Assembly: GCA_910588655.1 (NCBI GenBank)
Contig: CAJUPJ010000006.1
Span: 62,001 to 126,000 of the forward strand
Origin: an uncultured Lachnospiraceae bacterium
Lineage (GTDB): Bacteria > Bacillota > Clostridia > Lachnospirales > Lachnospiraceae
Reading direction: 5' to 3'
Length of the DNA: 64,000 nucleotides
In this document: positions 34,491 to 43,500 of the stretch, in pieces
Layout: every line of letters begins with the position of its first letter
Numbering within the stretch: the first letter of the stretch is position 1
Program-made: the position numbers and the translations under genes
Notes under the pieces: model-generated
What the model was told of the DNA's origin: nothing
The model's database searches: none
The model's input: the letters and a program-made list of their open reading frames with translations, nothing else

Positions 34491-36638
34491 TTATTTCTGT
34501 ATATAGCCTGATGCTATATAGCCAGTATAAAGTTTCTTTCCATCATAATAATTTGTTTTATACCATATTTTTGATTTGACATTAACCTTTTTAAGTAGTG
34601 CAACAGGAGTTCCTGCCGGTATGACAGCAAGGACTTTTTTATTAGTGCCTGCTGCTTTACGTATATTAAGTGCCGCAGTAGTCCTTCCTAATGAATAAAA
34701 TTTCAGTGAAGTTTTAGCTGGAAGGTAGCCATTATATGTCCTTGTCTTTACCATATAGCTTACATGCATATATGATGTGTTATTAGCTAAATATGTTCTT
34801 CCAAGGTACTCTATAGTAGAACTTTTTGGAAGGGTAATTAACTTTGCAGAACCAGAAGCAGGTGTTTTTAATAAATTCAGCCTGGAGTTTGTTATAGCAG
34901 CTTTCCTGGTACTCATTGTAGCGGCAGTAAGTGTTGTAAAACCGCTATAATATGGCTTGCCATCAATCTTAACATAAGAGCGTATCCTATAGTAATACTC
35001 ATGGTCTGGCAGAAGCTTAGCATTTTTAAATGATGTTACTGAACTATTTGTAATAGTTTTGATTTTCTTGTATGTGCCTTTAAAAACATCAGCCCTGTAA
35101 ATCTGGTATCCTTTTGCTCCAGTGTCATTGTACCATTCCAGTGTTATATTCTTATTAGCAGGAGTTCCTGTAAACCAGCTTGTTTTACCAGGTTTAATAA
35201 TAAACCCTGATGTTACAGTGCCTGCATAATCCCCAATACCAGTAATAGTAACCAAAGCTTTGCCTGCATTTATATTATTAGAATATGTAACCTCATAATC
35301 TTCATATTCTATTAATTCATTGCCATCTAACGAAACGGTTATATCTGGCATAATTTCATCACCAGTATATGTTTCATCAGGAATTTCCTGCACAACTGCA
35401 CCTTCTAAATTAATAGTTTCAACAGGTTTTTCCGTATTAACAGGTTTAGGGGTAGCTGTTGGTTTAGGAGTAGCTGTTGGTTTAGGGGTAGCCGTTGGTT
35501 TAGGAGTAGCCGTTGGTTTAGGGGTAGCTGTTGGCTTAGGAGTAGCTGTTGGTTTAGGGGTAGCTGTTGGCTTAGGAGTAGCTGTTGGCTCTGGCTTTTC
35601 TGTTACAGCAGGTGTAGCAATTGCGGCAGGGGGTACAGTAATTACATTGTTGTTATCATCATCCTCATTACTGCCAGAAGAGTTGTTTCCACCAGAACTG
35701 CCATCTAAAGTGGTATCTGTATACCAGAAGTTACAGTCAACTTTCCCTGATATACCATCCACTGAGCCAGAACTTGTATACTGCCAGTATTCATATGGGT
35801 TAGCATATGTAGTTTTTGTAGTATAGTTTGCAAGCCATATTTTATAACTTTGTCCAAGCTTTTTTCCATTAATAAGTTTGGAAAAATCGTTTGGATTAGC
35901 ATATATCATAGGTTCATAGCCTGCATCTTTTATTGTTTCACAAAATGCAATACAGTTATTAGTTGCGGCAGACTTGCTAAGGTTTGCTTTATACATCCTG
36001 CCAATAGGGCCATTTGCATCAGTAGGGAACTCATAATCAATAACTACAGGAAGTGTTACATCATAGTCCTTAATTTTTTCAAGGCAGTATTCTGCTTCTT
36101 CTATAGCCTCTTTTTTATTAACTGCCTCAGTAAAGTAGTAAACACCTACTTGTATGCCTGCATCAAGTGCCCCTTCGATGTTGTCCACAAATTTAGTGTC
36201 CGTACAAAGTGTGCCAGAAGCACCATACCCACGGTAGCCAGCACGTATAATAGCAAAATCAACACCTGACTCTTTCACTTCTTCCCAGTCAATTGTTTTA
36301 TTATAATATGACACGTCAATGCCATTATATATATTCATTCCATCAAAAACATCAGAATGGGTATATGTTTTATTATCAAAAAGACCTTCTGTCTGGGATG
36401 ATTTCCGCAATGCTTTTTTGGCTACAGGTGCAGTAAGCAGTTCTTCCCTCATTGCATTGCCTGTATTGCTATTTTCAGAGGCTAAGCTGCTTGTTACGGC
36501 ACTGCCTGAAATAGCACTGCCAGTTGTGGTGCTGTCTGTATATGTACTAAAAGGGGTGGCAGCAGAAGCATATGAAACGGTGCTATGTAGTAATAATAAG
36601 GCGGCGGACAGCCTGCATAATATCTTATGTCTATTCAT
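34491..36638 (-). CDS. Secreted GH25 lysozyme with PKPTAT linker and C-terminal Fn3-like and SH3-like domains
   Basis: A 715-residue exported cell-wall hydrolase. A signal peptide ends around AAVSYASA (residues 1-26). The GH25 muramidase domain (about 98-310) has the catalytic Asp in NGIDVSYYNKTIDW and the acidic pair in PVVIDYEFPTD, plus a typical C-terminal strand YEYWQYTSSG. The TPKPTA linker repeats eight times. A beta module with YTGDEIMPDITV and VTITGIGDYAGTV follows, then a fibronectin-III-like domain (GYQIYRADVFKGTYKKIK) and an SH3-like tail (LNIRKAAGTNKKVLAVIPAG). It should cut the glycan between MurNAc and GlcNAc. It is a single gene; GAGGATT precedes the start. Confidence 0.9.
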   Translation of the reverse strand: MNRHKILCRLSAALLLLHSTVSYASAATPFSTYTDSTTTGSAISGSAVTSSLASENSNTGNAMREELLTAPVAKKALRKSSQTEGLFDNKTYTHSDVFDGMNIYNGIDVSYYNKTIDWEEVKESGVDFAIIRAGYRGYGASGTLCTDTKFVDNIEGALDAGIQVGVYYFTEAVNKKEAIEEAEYCLEKIKDYDVTLPVVIDYEFPTDANGPIGRMYKANLSKSAATNNCIAFCETIKDAGYEPMIYANPNDFSKLINGKKLGQSYKIWLANYTTKTTYANPYEYWQYTSSGSVDGISGKVDCNFWYTDTTLDGSSGGNNSSGSNEDDDNNNVITVPPAAIATPAVTEKPEPTATPKPTATPKPTATPKPTATPKPTATPKPTATPKPTATPKPTATPKPVNTEKPVETINLEGAVVQEIPDETYTGDEIMPDITVSLDGNELIEYEDYEVTYSNNINAGKALVTITGIGDYAGTVTSGFIIKPGKTSWFTGTPANKNITLEWYNDTGAKGYQIYRADVFKGTYKKIKTITNSSVTSFKNAKLLPDHEYYYRIRSYVKIDGKPYYSGFTTLTAATMSTRKAAITNSRLNLLKTPASGSAKLITLPKSSTIEYLGRTYLANNTSYMHVSYMVKTRTYNGYLPAKTSLKFYSLGRTTAALNIRKAAGTNKKVLAVIPAGTPVALLKKVNVKSKIWYKTNYYDGKKLYTGYIASGYIQK
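35443..35586. repeat. Eight 18-bp tandem repeats in the lysozyme linker
   Basis: Eight consecutive 18-bp units of GGTTTAGGGGTAGCTGTT type (35443-35586), with few base differences, encode the TPKPTA linker on the minus strand. The copy number is likely variable between strains. Confidence 0.9.
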
Positions 36639-36760
36639 ATAATCCTCCAGACCCCAGAGTGTAAAATCTGGGTAGTTATTTTTCTTTAATATATATACAC
36701 AATGGTTGTGGCAAAAATATGTGAAAATTTCATCTATTCTGTAAATAATGTAAATATAGG

Positions 36761-37051
36761 ATAATTTCCAGTTATCTTGTGTTTGTTTGGATTAACGGAC
36801 GGTTTCTGTGCCAGAACCAGAATATTCCTTACAGGGGTACGCTTTCGCTACGATAAGCCACGCAGCGGCACATAAAGCCAGATACCTAATGTTACAAAAT
36901 AAACTGACGTTTCTTTTGCAACATTAAATATCTGGCTTAAATGCCGACGGGCTTAAAGTACCCCTGTAAGGAATATTGCTGGTATCATGACACTTGAAAC
37001 CTGTTACTATAAATCACTCAAACCCAGAATAACAAGATAACTGGAAATTAT
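36761..37051. repeat. Foldback element, best complete copy
   Basis: Perfect 19-bp terminal inverted repeats: ATAATTTCCAGTTATCTTG (36761-36779) and its exact complement at 37033-37051. Inside is a second perfect inverted pair of 20 bases, AATATTCCTTACAGGGGTAC and its complement around 36950-36985. An inner core at 36875-36938 runs from AAGCCAGATA to TATCTGGCTT. The 291-bp unit could fold almost entirely as one hairpin. No reading frame of note is inside and no target-site duplication is obvious. Confidence 0.88.
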
Positions 37052-37258
37052 GCTGGGTGGAGGGAGTTCAGACGCACGGAAGAATAAAGAAATTTACTAA
37101 TCAAAGATTATGGCTTTGTACTGGTAATAGTTTATCACATTTTTAATTTAGGTGTGTTATAATTATCCATATAGAATAATTTACAAAAAATGTAAATATA
37201 AATTTGAGAACCTTAAAATTATGAGTGATTATTGCTCTTCACATGTTATCAATAAAAT

Positions 37259-37468
37259 CCTCCAAAGGCCCTGGAAATAAAGGATTTACAGCAATGTGTC
37301 CGCCTTATCCCTTTATATGGTTTCACACTGGATAATTACATTGATGATGAAAGCAACGGTTTATGGTATGAGTTACTTACGAAAGCCGTTGACTTTTATA
37401 TCGTACTGCGATATACTAACTATATTGAAGTGCAATGTATCGCACTGAAATTGACGGGAGGTGTGTAA
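37259..37468 (+). other. Open frame without start, possible gene remnant
   Basis: One frame stays open for about 69 codons without an ATG and reads like protein (LIPLYGFTLDNYIDDESNG, then LWYELLTKAVDFYI). It stops inside the ribosome site of the PadR gene. It covers the PadR promoter, so its last third is not coding. The first two thirds may be a leftover from whatever brought in the PadR module. Confidence 0.3.
37389..37417 (+). promoter_or_regulatory. Promoter and probable operator of the PadR module
   Basis: TTGACT (37389-37394) and TATACT (37412-37417) are 17 bases apart. The spacer and -10 hold a palindrome ATATCG-TACTG-CGATAT (37398-37414). A related half-site, GTATCGCACTG, follows at about 37438-37446. 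PadR repressors with this gene neighbourhood usually repress themselves through such sites, so this is the likely operator. Confidence 0.65.
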
Positions 37469-37469
37469 A

Positions 37470-37784
37470 ATGAACCAACATATTAAAAAAGTGTATGTTC
37501 CTATGACAGAAACTGCTTTTTTAATTTTACTATGTTTACGGAAACCTAATCATGGATATGGTATTGTCCAGATGGTTGAAAAAATGACTGATGGTGCTAT
37601 CAGGCTTACGCCCGGCACGATGTATGGGAGTTTATCAAAAATGGAAAAAGACAATATAATCCATTTTATTCGTGAAGAAGATAAACGGAAAATCTATCAA
37701 ATCACGGATTTAGGATTAGAAGTTTTACAGCTTGAACGGAAACGGATTGAACGTTTATATAAGATAGTTCAGGAGGAGATGTAG
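37470..37784 (+). CDS. PadR-family transcriptional regulator
   Basis: A 104-residue winged-helix repressor. It shows the PadR pattern: MTETAFLILLCLRKPNHGYGIVQMVEKM at the start (region 10-40), then LTPGTMYGSLSKMEKDNII, the recognition helix and turn, and a wing with DKRKIYQITDLGLEVL. The start at 37470 is preceded by GGGAGG; a GTG at 37461 is part of that site. It overlaps no gene but is followed one base later by the DUF2812 gene, a common partner. The palindrome across its promoter suggests autoregulation. Codon use (CGG for Arg) differs from neighbours, suggesting recent arrival. Confidence 0.9.
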   Translation: MNQHIKKVYVPMTETAFLILLCLRKPNHGYGIVQMVEKMTDGAIRLTPGTMYGSLSKMEKDNIIHFIREEDKRKIYQITDLGLEVLQLERKRIERLYKIVQEEM

Positions 37785-37785
37785 A

Positions 37786-38322
37786 ATGGAAGTAAAAAAA
37801 CAATTCAAATGGTTTACAATATTTGAATATGAAAAAGAACAGGATTATTTGCGGGAAATGCACAAGTCAGGTTGGAAATTTGTTAAGGTAACGGGCCTGG
37901 GAATGTACTATTTTGAAAAATGCCTTCCTCAAGATGTGGTCTATCAACTGGATTATAACAAAGATGGACGTGCTCATAAAGATGAATATTTGAAAATGTT
38001 TGATGACTGTGGCTGGGAATACATACAGGATTATTTTGGTTACAGTTATTTTAGAAAAGTTGTTTCTGACGATGGTATAGCAGAAGAAATTTTTTGCGAT
38101 GATGAATCAAGACTTCAGATGATGCAACGGGTATTAAAAGGAAGAATGTTGCCATTGTTAATTATATTTTTTCTCGTATTATTACCACAATTTTTTATCA
38201 GCCTGTTTGACACACACAATTATTTTATAGCTGCATTTGCTGGTGGTGTTCTAACCATGTACATTATAATATCCGCTATATTCTTTGTAAAATATAGCCA
38301 GTATAAAAGCGGTGGAAAATAA
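37786..38322 (+). CDS. DUF2812 domain membrane protein
   Basis: A 178-residue protein with a soluble DUF2812 domain (1-115) and two membrane helices (about 122-145 and 147-168). The domain begins FKWFTIFEYEKEQDYLREMHKSGW, has YFEKCLPQDVVYQLDY and ends in GWEYIQDYFGYSYFRK, the usual DUF2812 wording. These proteins are almost always encoded with a PadR regulator, as here, where the genes are one base apart. The role is unknown; a membrane-linked partner or sensor for the PadR protein is a fair inference. Confidence 0.88.
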   Translation: MEVKKQFKWFTIFEYEKEQDYLREMHKSGWKFVKVTGLGMYYFEKCLPQDVVYQLDYNKDGRAHKDEYLKMFDDCGWEYIQDYFGYSYFRKVVSDDGIAEEIFCDDESRLQMMQRVLKGRMLPLLIIFFLVLLPQFFISLFDTHNYFIAAFAGGVLTMYIIISAIFFVKYSQYKSGGK

Positions 38323-38349
38323 TTTAATTAAGAAGGGAGGCGCATACAA

Positions 38350-38442
38350 ATGTATGAGTTTTTTCAAGCGGCATTCTCATGGATTCTGTTGGGATTATTT
38401 GTGGCTGTTAGTTGTGCATTTTTTTATAACAAAAAGAAATAA
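38350..38442 (+). CDS. 30-residue single-helix membrane peptide
   Basis: A short frame with AAGGGAGG nine bases upstream, immediately after the DUF2812 gene. It encodes MYEFFQAAFSWILLGLFVAV, continues with a few hydrophobic residues and ends YNKKK: one membrane helix with a positive end. The strong ribosome site and the operon position make it a probable real gene. A small partner of the DUF2812 protein is possible; no family is recognised. Confidence 0.6.
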   Translation: MYEFFQAAFSWILLGLFVAVSCAFFYNKKK

Positions 38443-38516
38443 CACATAAGGTTTGAACAGATAAACTAAAATTTGTAGATGGTAACTTTATTTAAGAATT
38501 AAATGAGGATAAGAAA

Positions 38517-38975
38517 ATGGCAGAACAAAACAGGCTGGTTTTATGGGGATGGTTCAGTCCGGAAATTGTTAAAAACAGGCTAATACCAGATATTGAAAAA
38601 AATATTATGAAATATGGTGTAAGCTTCCCTGTTGCTTATCAAACATTTCAAAAAAATAAATATGCAGTAAATAGTCTGTATTTTCATCATTCCTATGCGG
38701 AATGTGATATACCAATAGGACAGAAATACACTAAAATAGCATTAATGGAGAATTACGGGATAATGCCAGATTCAATTCAAACTTGTCATTCAGAGGTTAT
38801 ATGTTTTTTTACATGCAATCCTAGGATGCAGCCTTCTGAATATGCAATGAGGGGGCATCATGAGAGCAGTTTAATACAATTTGAACAGGGAATTCCACAA
38901 ATTATTTATAATGAATTATTGGAGATAACTGAACTACCTTTTAATCCAGCTAAAAAACAAATATGTCTTTATTAA
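38517..38975 (+). CDS. Hypothetical protein, 152 residues
   Basis: A soluble protein of 152 residues that I do not recognise. It is rich in aromatic residues and has scattered His and Cys (FHHSYAECDIP, CHSEVICFFTC, RGHHESS) that might bind a metal, but no known motif is clear. It has AAATGAGGATAAG upstream, giving a modest ribosome site. It follows the PadR/DUF2812 module and shares its less biased codon use, so it may have arrived with it. Confidence 0.55.
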   Translation: MAEQNRLVLWGWFSPEIVKNRLIPDIEKNIMKYGVSFPVAYQTFQKNKYAVNSLYFHHSYAECDIPIGQKYTKIALMENYGIMPDSIQTCHSEVICFFTCNPRMQPSEYAMRGHHESSLIQFEQGIPQIIYNELLEITELPFNPAKKQICLY

Positions 38976-39021
38976 ATTGCGCAATATGATAAGTGGCTAG
39001 CAGAATAATTCCAACCCTCTC

Positions 39022-39133
39022 ATTTACAGTTATCTTTTTATTTTGTGTTTTACTGTAGAGTTACGGTAACAGGTTTCACGTGCCATGATGCCAGCAATAC
39101 ACACAAAAAAACCAACAAAAGATAACTGTAAAT
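39022..39133. repeat. Foldback element, miniature copy
   Basis: Perfect 17-bp terminal inverted repeats: ATTTACAGTTATCTTTT (39022-39038) and its complement (39117-39133). The 112-bp unit retains right-arm pieces (AACAGGTTTCACGTGCCATG, GCCAGCAAT) of the 36761 copy read in place, and lacks the core. Confidence 0.8.
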
Positions 39134-39229
39134 AATAATTATATTTTACCTGGTTGTGCTATATTATAAATATTGTTATAATAAACGCGGCGCTTTTAGT
39201 ATTTATTATAGATGCGGGGTATTGGATAT

Positions 39230-40330
39230 ATGGAAAAGAATGATATTTATATGATACAAGGTAAGGATTATAAGCAGATGGCAATTAAAGTGCTTTGTGC
39301 TTCTGGTCTTTCTGGTGATATTGGTGATAAAACAAAAAGAATTGGTATTAAACCAAATATCCTTGGTGCAAAGAAGGCACAGGATGGTGCTGTTACACAT
39401 CCTGAACTTGTGGATGCTGTTATAACTTATCTAAAGGATGAGGGTTTTATAAACCTTGTAGTTTTAGAGGGGTCATGGGTGGGTGACATTACTTCAAAGG
39501 CAGTTAAAACATGCGGGATTTATGATGTTTGTAAGAAGCATAATGTGCCATTTGTGGATTTGCAGAAGGATAAATCAAAAACACTGGATGCAGCAGGCAT
39601 GAAGATAGCTGTATGTGAGCAGGCACTGGCACTTGATTATTTAATTAATATACCAGTTTTAAAAGGGCATTGCCAGACAACTGTTACATGTGCATTAAAA
39701 AACAGCAAAGGGTTAATTCCTAATTCTGAAAAACGCAGGTTTCACACGCTTGGGCTGCATAAGCCTATTGCACACCTGAATACGGTTATACACCAGGATT
39801 ATATACTTGTGGATAATATATGTGGTGACTTAGATTTTGAGGATGGCGGCAACCCTGTTGTTATGGACAGGGTACTTGCATTTAAAGACCCAGTCCTGTG
39901 TGACAGTTTTGCAGCGGAAAGCATTGGATATAATCCACAGGATATTGAATATATAAGGCTTGCTAACAGGCTTGGTATTGGAAGCATGGATGTGGCAGGT
40001 GCGCATTATATTGCTTTGAATGAAGGGATGCCAGCTATAAAGAAGCTGGACAGTACACGCAGGGTTTCAAAGCTTGCAGAGTACGCAAATCCAGCAGATG
40101 CCTGCTCGGCATGTTATGGTTCATTAATTTATGCACTTGGCAGGCTTGAGGAGAAGCATGGGCTTGGAAATATAGAGAAGGCTTCTGTGTGTATAGGGCA
40201 GGGGTATAAGGGCAAAAGTGGTGAAGTGGGAATAGGGAGCTGTACAAGCTGTTTTAAGAAAAGCCTTGCAGGATGTCCGCCAAAGGCAGTTGATATTGTA
40301 AGATTTTTGGAAAAGGAGTATATATATTAA
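39230..40330 (+). CDS. DUF362 family protein
   Basis: A 366-residue protein of the DUF362 family, with RIGIKPNILGAKKAQDGAVTHPELVDAVITYLKDEG, the family's characteristic start, and later LINIPVLKGHCQTTVTCALKNSKGL and DNICGDLDFEDGGNPV. The C-terminus is Cys-rich (ACSACYGSLIYAL, GSCTSCFKKSLAGCPP), suggesting a metal or Fe-S site, though not a classic ferredoxin. The function is unknown. The start could be 39212 (six residues longer) or 39230; neither has a good ribosome site and I favour 39230 because of a nearby GGA. It is a single gene in a 39.2-40.3 kb unit. Confidence 0.82.
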   Translation: MEKNDIYMIQGKDYKQMAIKVLCASGLSGDIGDKTKRIGIKPNILGAKKAQDGAVTHPELVDAVITYLKDEGFINLVVLEGSWVGDITSKAVKTCGIYDVCKKHNVPFVDLQKDKSKTLDAAGMKIAVCEQALALDYLINIPVLKGHCQTTVTCALKNSKGLIPNSEKRRFHTLGLHKPIAHLNTVIHQDYILVDNICGDLDFEDGGNPVVMDRVLAFKDPVLCDSFAAESIGYNPQDIEYIRLANRLGIGSMDVAGAHYIALNEGMPAIKKLDSTRRVSKLAEYANPADACSACYGSLIYALGRLEEKHGLGNIEKASVCIGQGYKGKSGEVGIGSCTSCFKKSLAGCPPKAVDIVRFLEKEYIY

Positions 40331-40524
40331 TTTTTTATTAAGAAATTAAGAATAAATAAAAAATATTTTTCAGCCCTGCCAGTAAATTTTAGATACAGGT
40401 TATATTATTTTAAGTTTATACAGTTTATATTATTTGACATTTGAAAGAATAATGTGTAATTTATTTATGTGACAATTTTAAGGCAAAAGTGTACATTTTT
40501 AGTACACAGGAATGGAGAGAGTTT

Positions 40525-43500
40525 ATGCCAAAGTTTAGTGTAAAAAAACCATTTGTGGTACTTGTAGCAGTTTTAATGGTACTTGTACTTGGAGTGGTAA
40601 GTTTTACAAGAATGACGACAGATTTTCTGCCGAATATGAATTTGCCGTATATGATGATTGTAACCACATATCCAGGTGCGTCACCTGAAAAGGTGCAGAA
40701 GGATATTACAGAACTTGTAGAAAGTGGTACAGGTACAGTCAACGGCGTAAAAAATGTAACAAGCCAGTCAATGGAAAATGCAAGCATGGTTACTCTTGAA
40801 TTTGAAGATGATACAAATATGGATGCCGCAATGGTAAAGGTTTCATCAGCAGTAAACCAGCTGGAACTTCCAGATACAGCAGGAAATCCTATGATAATGG
40901 AAATATCAATGGATATGATGGCTACAATGATTGTAAGTGTTGACTATGAAGGCAAGGACAGGATTGAGCTTTCAAAATTTGTAGAAGATGTTGTATTGCC
41001 AGAAATACAGAGGCAGGATGGTGTTGCAAGTGTTTCAGACTCAGGAAGTGTTGTAAAATCTATAGAGGTTGTTCTTAACCAGGAAAAGATTGACAGCATT
41101 AATGAGGAAGTGCTTGCTAAGACAGATAAAACACTTGCTAAAGCTAAAAAAGAAATTGATGATGCAAAGAAAAAACTTGAAAAGGGCAAGAAAGAACTTG
41201 AAAAGCAGAAAGACAGCCTGAAAGAACAGCAGGATAAACAGTCAGCAGAACTTGCGAAGTTCAGCAAAATGATGAATGAAGCAGTTGCCACAAAAACGGC
41301 ATATACTTCACAGCTTACAAGCCTTAAGGCAAGCCAGACTGCATTAAAAACTGAGAAAAAGGCATATAAAGATAATGGCGTGGTGAAATCATATAACCAG
41401 ATGAATGATATGGTTAAGGCTTTAAGGGAAGCTTTACAGGAGGACGGAGAAGCTTATAAGGCAATTTATGATGCAGTATATAAACAAATCCTTGTTACAA
41501 TGGCACAAGGTGCGCTGGATGCTGCTGGCATAGAAATGGAAGTTACTGTAGAAAATATTGACAAGATTATGGAGCAGTATCTGGGACAGCTTGGAAGCGC
41601 TGCTGATGAATATTTAAAACAGGCAGATGAGCAGGCAAAGAAGGTAGCAGGTGAACAGGCTGCTGCACAGCTGGAAATGCTTCCAGAGAGTGTTAAGGAT
41701 GCAATAGATAATCCAGATAAATTAAAAGCATTACAGGATTTAATGAAAGCACAGGGGCAGGAGGAAGCTGCTAAGAACCTTACTAAGAAAAACCTTTCAA
41801 TGCTTTATGATATTGTGGAAACAAGAATACCACAAATTGATGTGGCACTTGCTAACCTGAAAACGGAGATTGCTGCCGCAGAGGCTATTGTAAAAGAGGT
41901 TACAAAGTCAATAGCAGAAGCAGAGAAAAAGTACGAAGAGGTGGAGTCTGGAAAGATTACAGCAGCCGCAGCATTTGGTTCTGCTAATGCACAGATTTCA
42001 AACGCAGAAGCAACACTTAAGAATAGTGAAAATGAATTAAAAAATGCGCAGAAATCATTTAAAGAGTCCAAAAAACAGGCACTTGAAAGTGCAAACCTTG
42101 ATGCACTTCTTACAATGGAGCAGCTTTCTAATATACTGACAGCAGAAAACTTTTCAATGCCAGCAGGTTACATAAATGAGGACGAAACACAATACCTCAT
42201 TAAAGTTGGTGATGAATATAGCAGCATTGATGAAATGAAAAATGCTGTACTCTGTAATATTGATGATATTGGTGACGTAAAGCTTTCCGATGTTGCTGAT
42301 ATTAATATAGTAGATAATTCTGCTGATTCATATGGAAAGGTTAATGGCAATGATGCTGTGCTTTTAAGTATTTCCAAATCAAGTACAGCAGGGACTTCTG
42401 ATGTATCAGATGATTGTAATGATGCTTTTAAGGAACTTGAAAAGGATAATAAAGGTTTAAGGTTTACAAACCTTATGGACCAGGGTGACTATATAAGGCT
42501 TATAATAGACTCAGTATTATCAAACCTTTTATGGGGTGCACTTCTCGCAATAATTGTACTTTTTATTTTCCTGAAAGATATAAGACCAACATTTGTAGTA
42601 GCATTTAGTATACCTTTAAGTGTATTATTTGCAATAGTGCTTATGTACTTTACAGATATTACATTAAATATTATATCGCTGTCAGGTCTTGCGCTTGGCG
42701 TTGGTATGCTTGTAGATAACTCAATAGTAGTAGTTGAAAATATTTACAGGTTAAGGAGCAAAGGCATTGGTGCAGCACGTGCGGCTGTTATGGGGGCAAA
42801 CCAGGTAGCAGGGGCTATTTTCTCTTCAACACTTACAACAATATGCGTATTCCTTCCAATAGTGTTTACGGATGGTATTACCAGGCAGATAATGCAGGAT
42901 ATGTGCCTTACAATAGCATACAGCCTGTGTGCAAGCCTTGTTGTAGCGCTTACCGTTGTGCCAAGCATGGGAGCAACAGTCCTTAAAAAAGCAAGTACGA
43001 AAAAGCACCGCTGGTTTGATGCTGCTGTTAATGTGTATGAGAAAGCAGCGCGTTTCTGCTTGAGGTTTAAGATAGTACCTTTAGTAATTGCAATAATACT
43101 TCTTGTATTTTCGGTAAACAAAGTGTTTAAGATGGGTATTGTATTTGTCCCTGAAATGGGAAGTGAACAGATGTCTATAACATATACTGCGCCTGATGAC
43201 ACATCAACAGAGGAAGACTATAAGCTTTCGGATGATATAGCAGCAGAGATAAGGGAAATAAAAGGCATAAAAACTGTAGGTACAATGCTTAGCAGTGCAA
43301 CTTCTGTAATGGGCTCAGCAAGTACAGATACAAAATCATATTCAGCAATGATTTTGCTTGAAGAGGAGTATGCTAACCAGAATAAGGAGATAGCTGCTAA
43401 AATAGAGAAAATACTTGAAGATAAGAAGCTTGAGGACTATTCTGTATCAGAGTCAAATATGGATATGTCAAGCATGATGGGAAGCGGGCTTGAGGTTGAT

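Noticed and set aside
35320..35826. 168-codon plus-strand frame with GVAVGL repeats
   Set aside because: Shadow of the eight PKPTAT repeats of the lysozyme gene on the other strand.
36761..37051. Considered as a CRISPR array because of repeated internal sequence
   Set aside because: The repeats are inverted and nested, not direct with spacers, and no cas gene is present.
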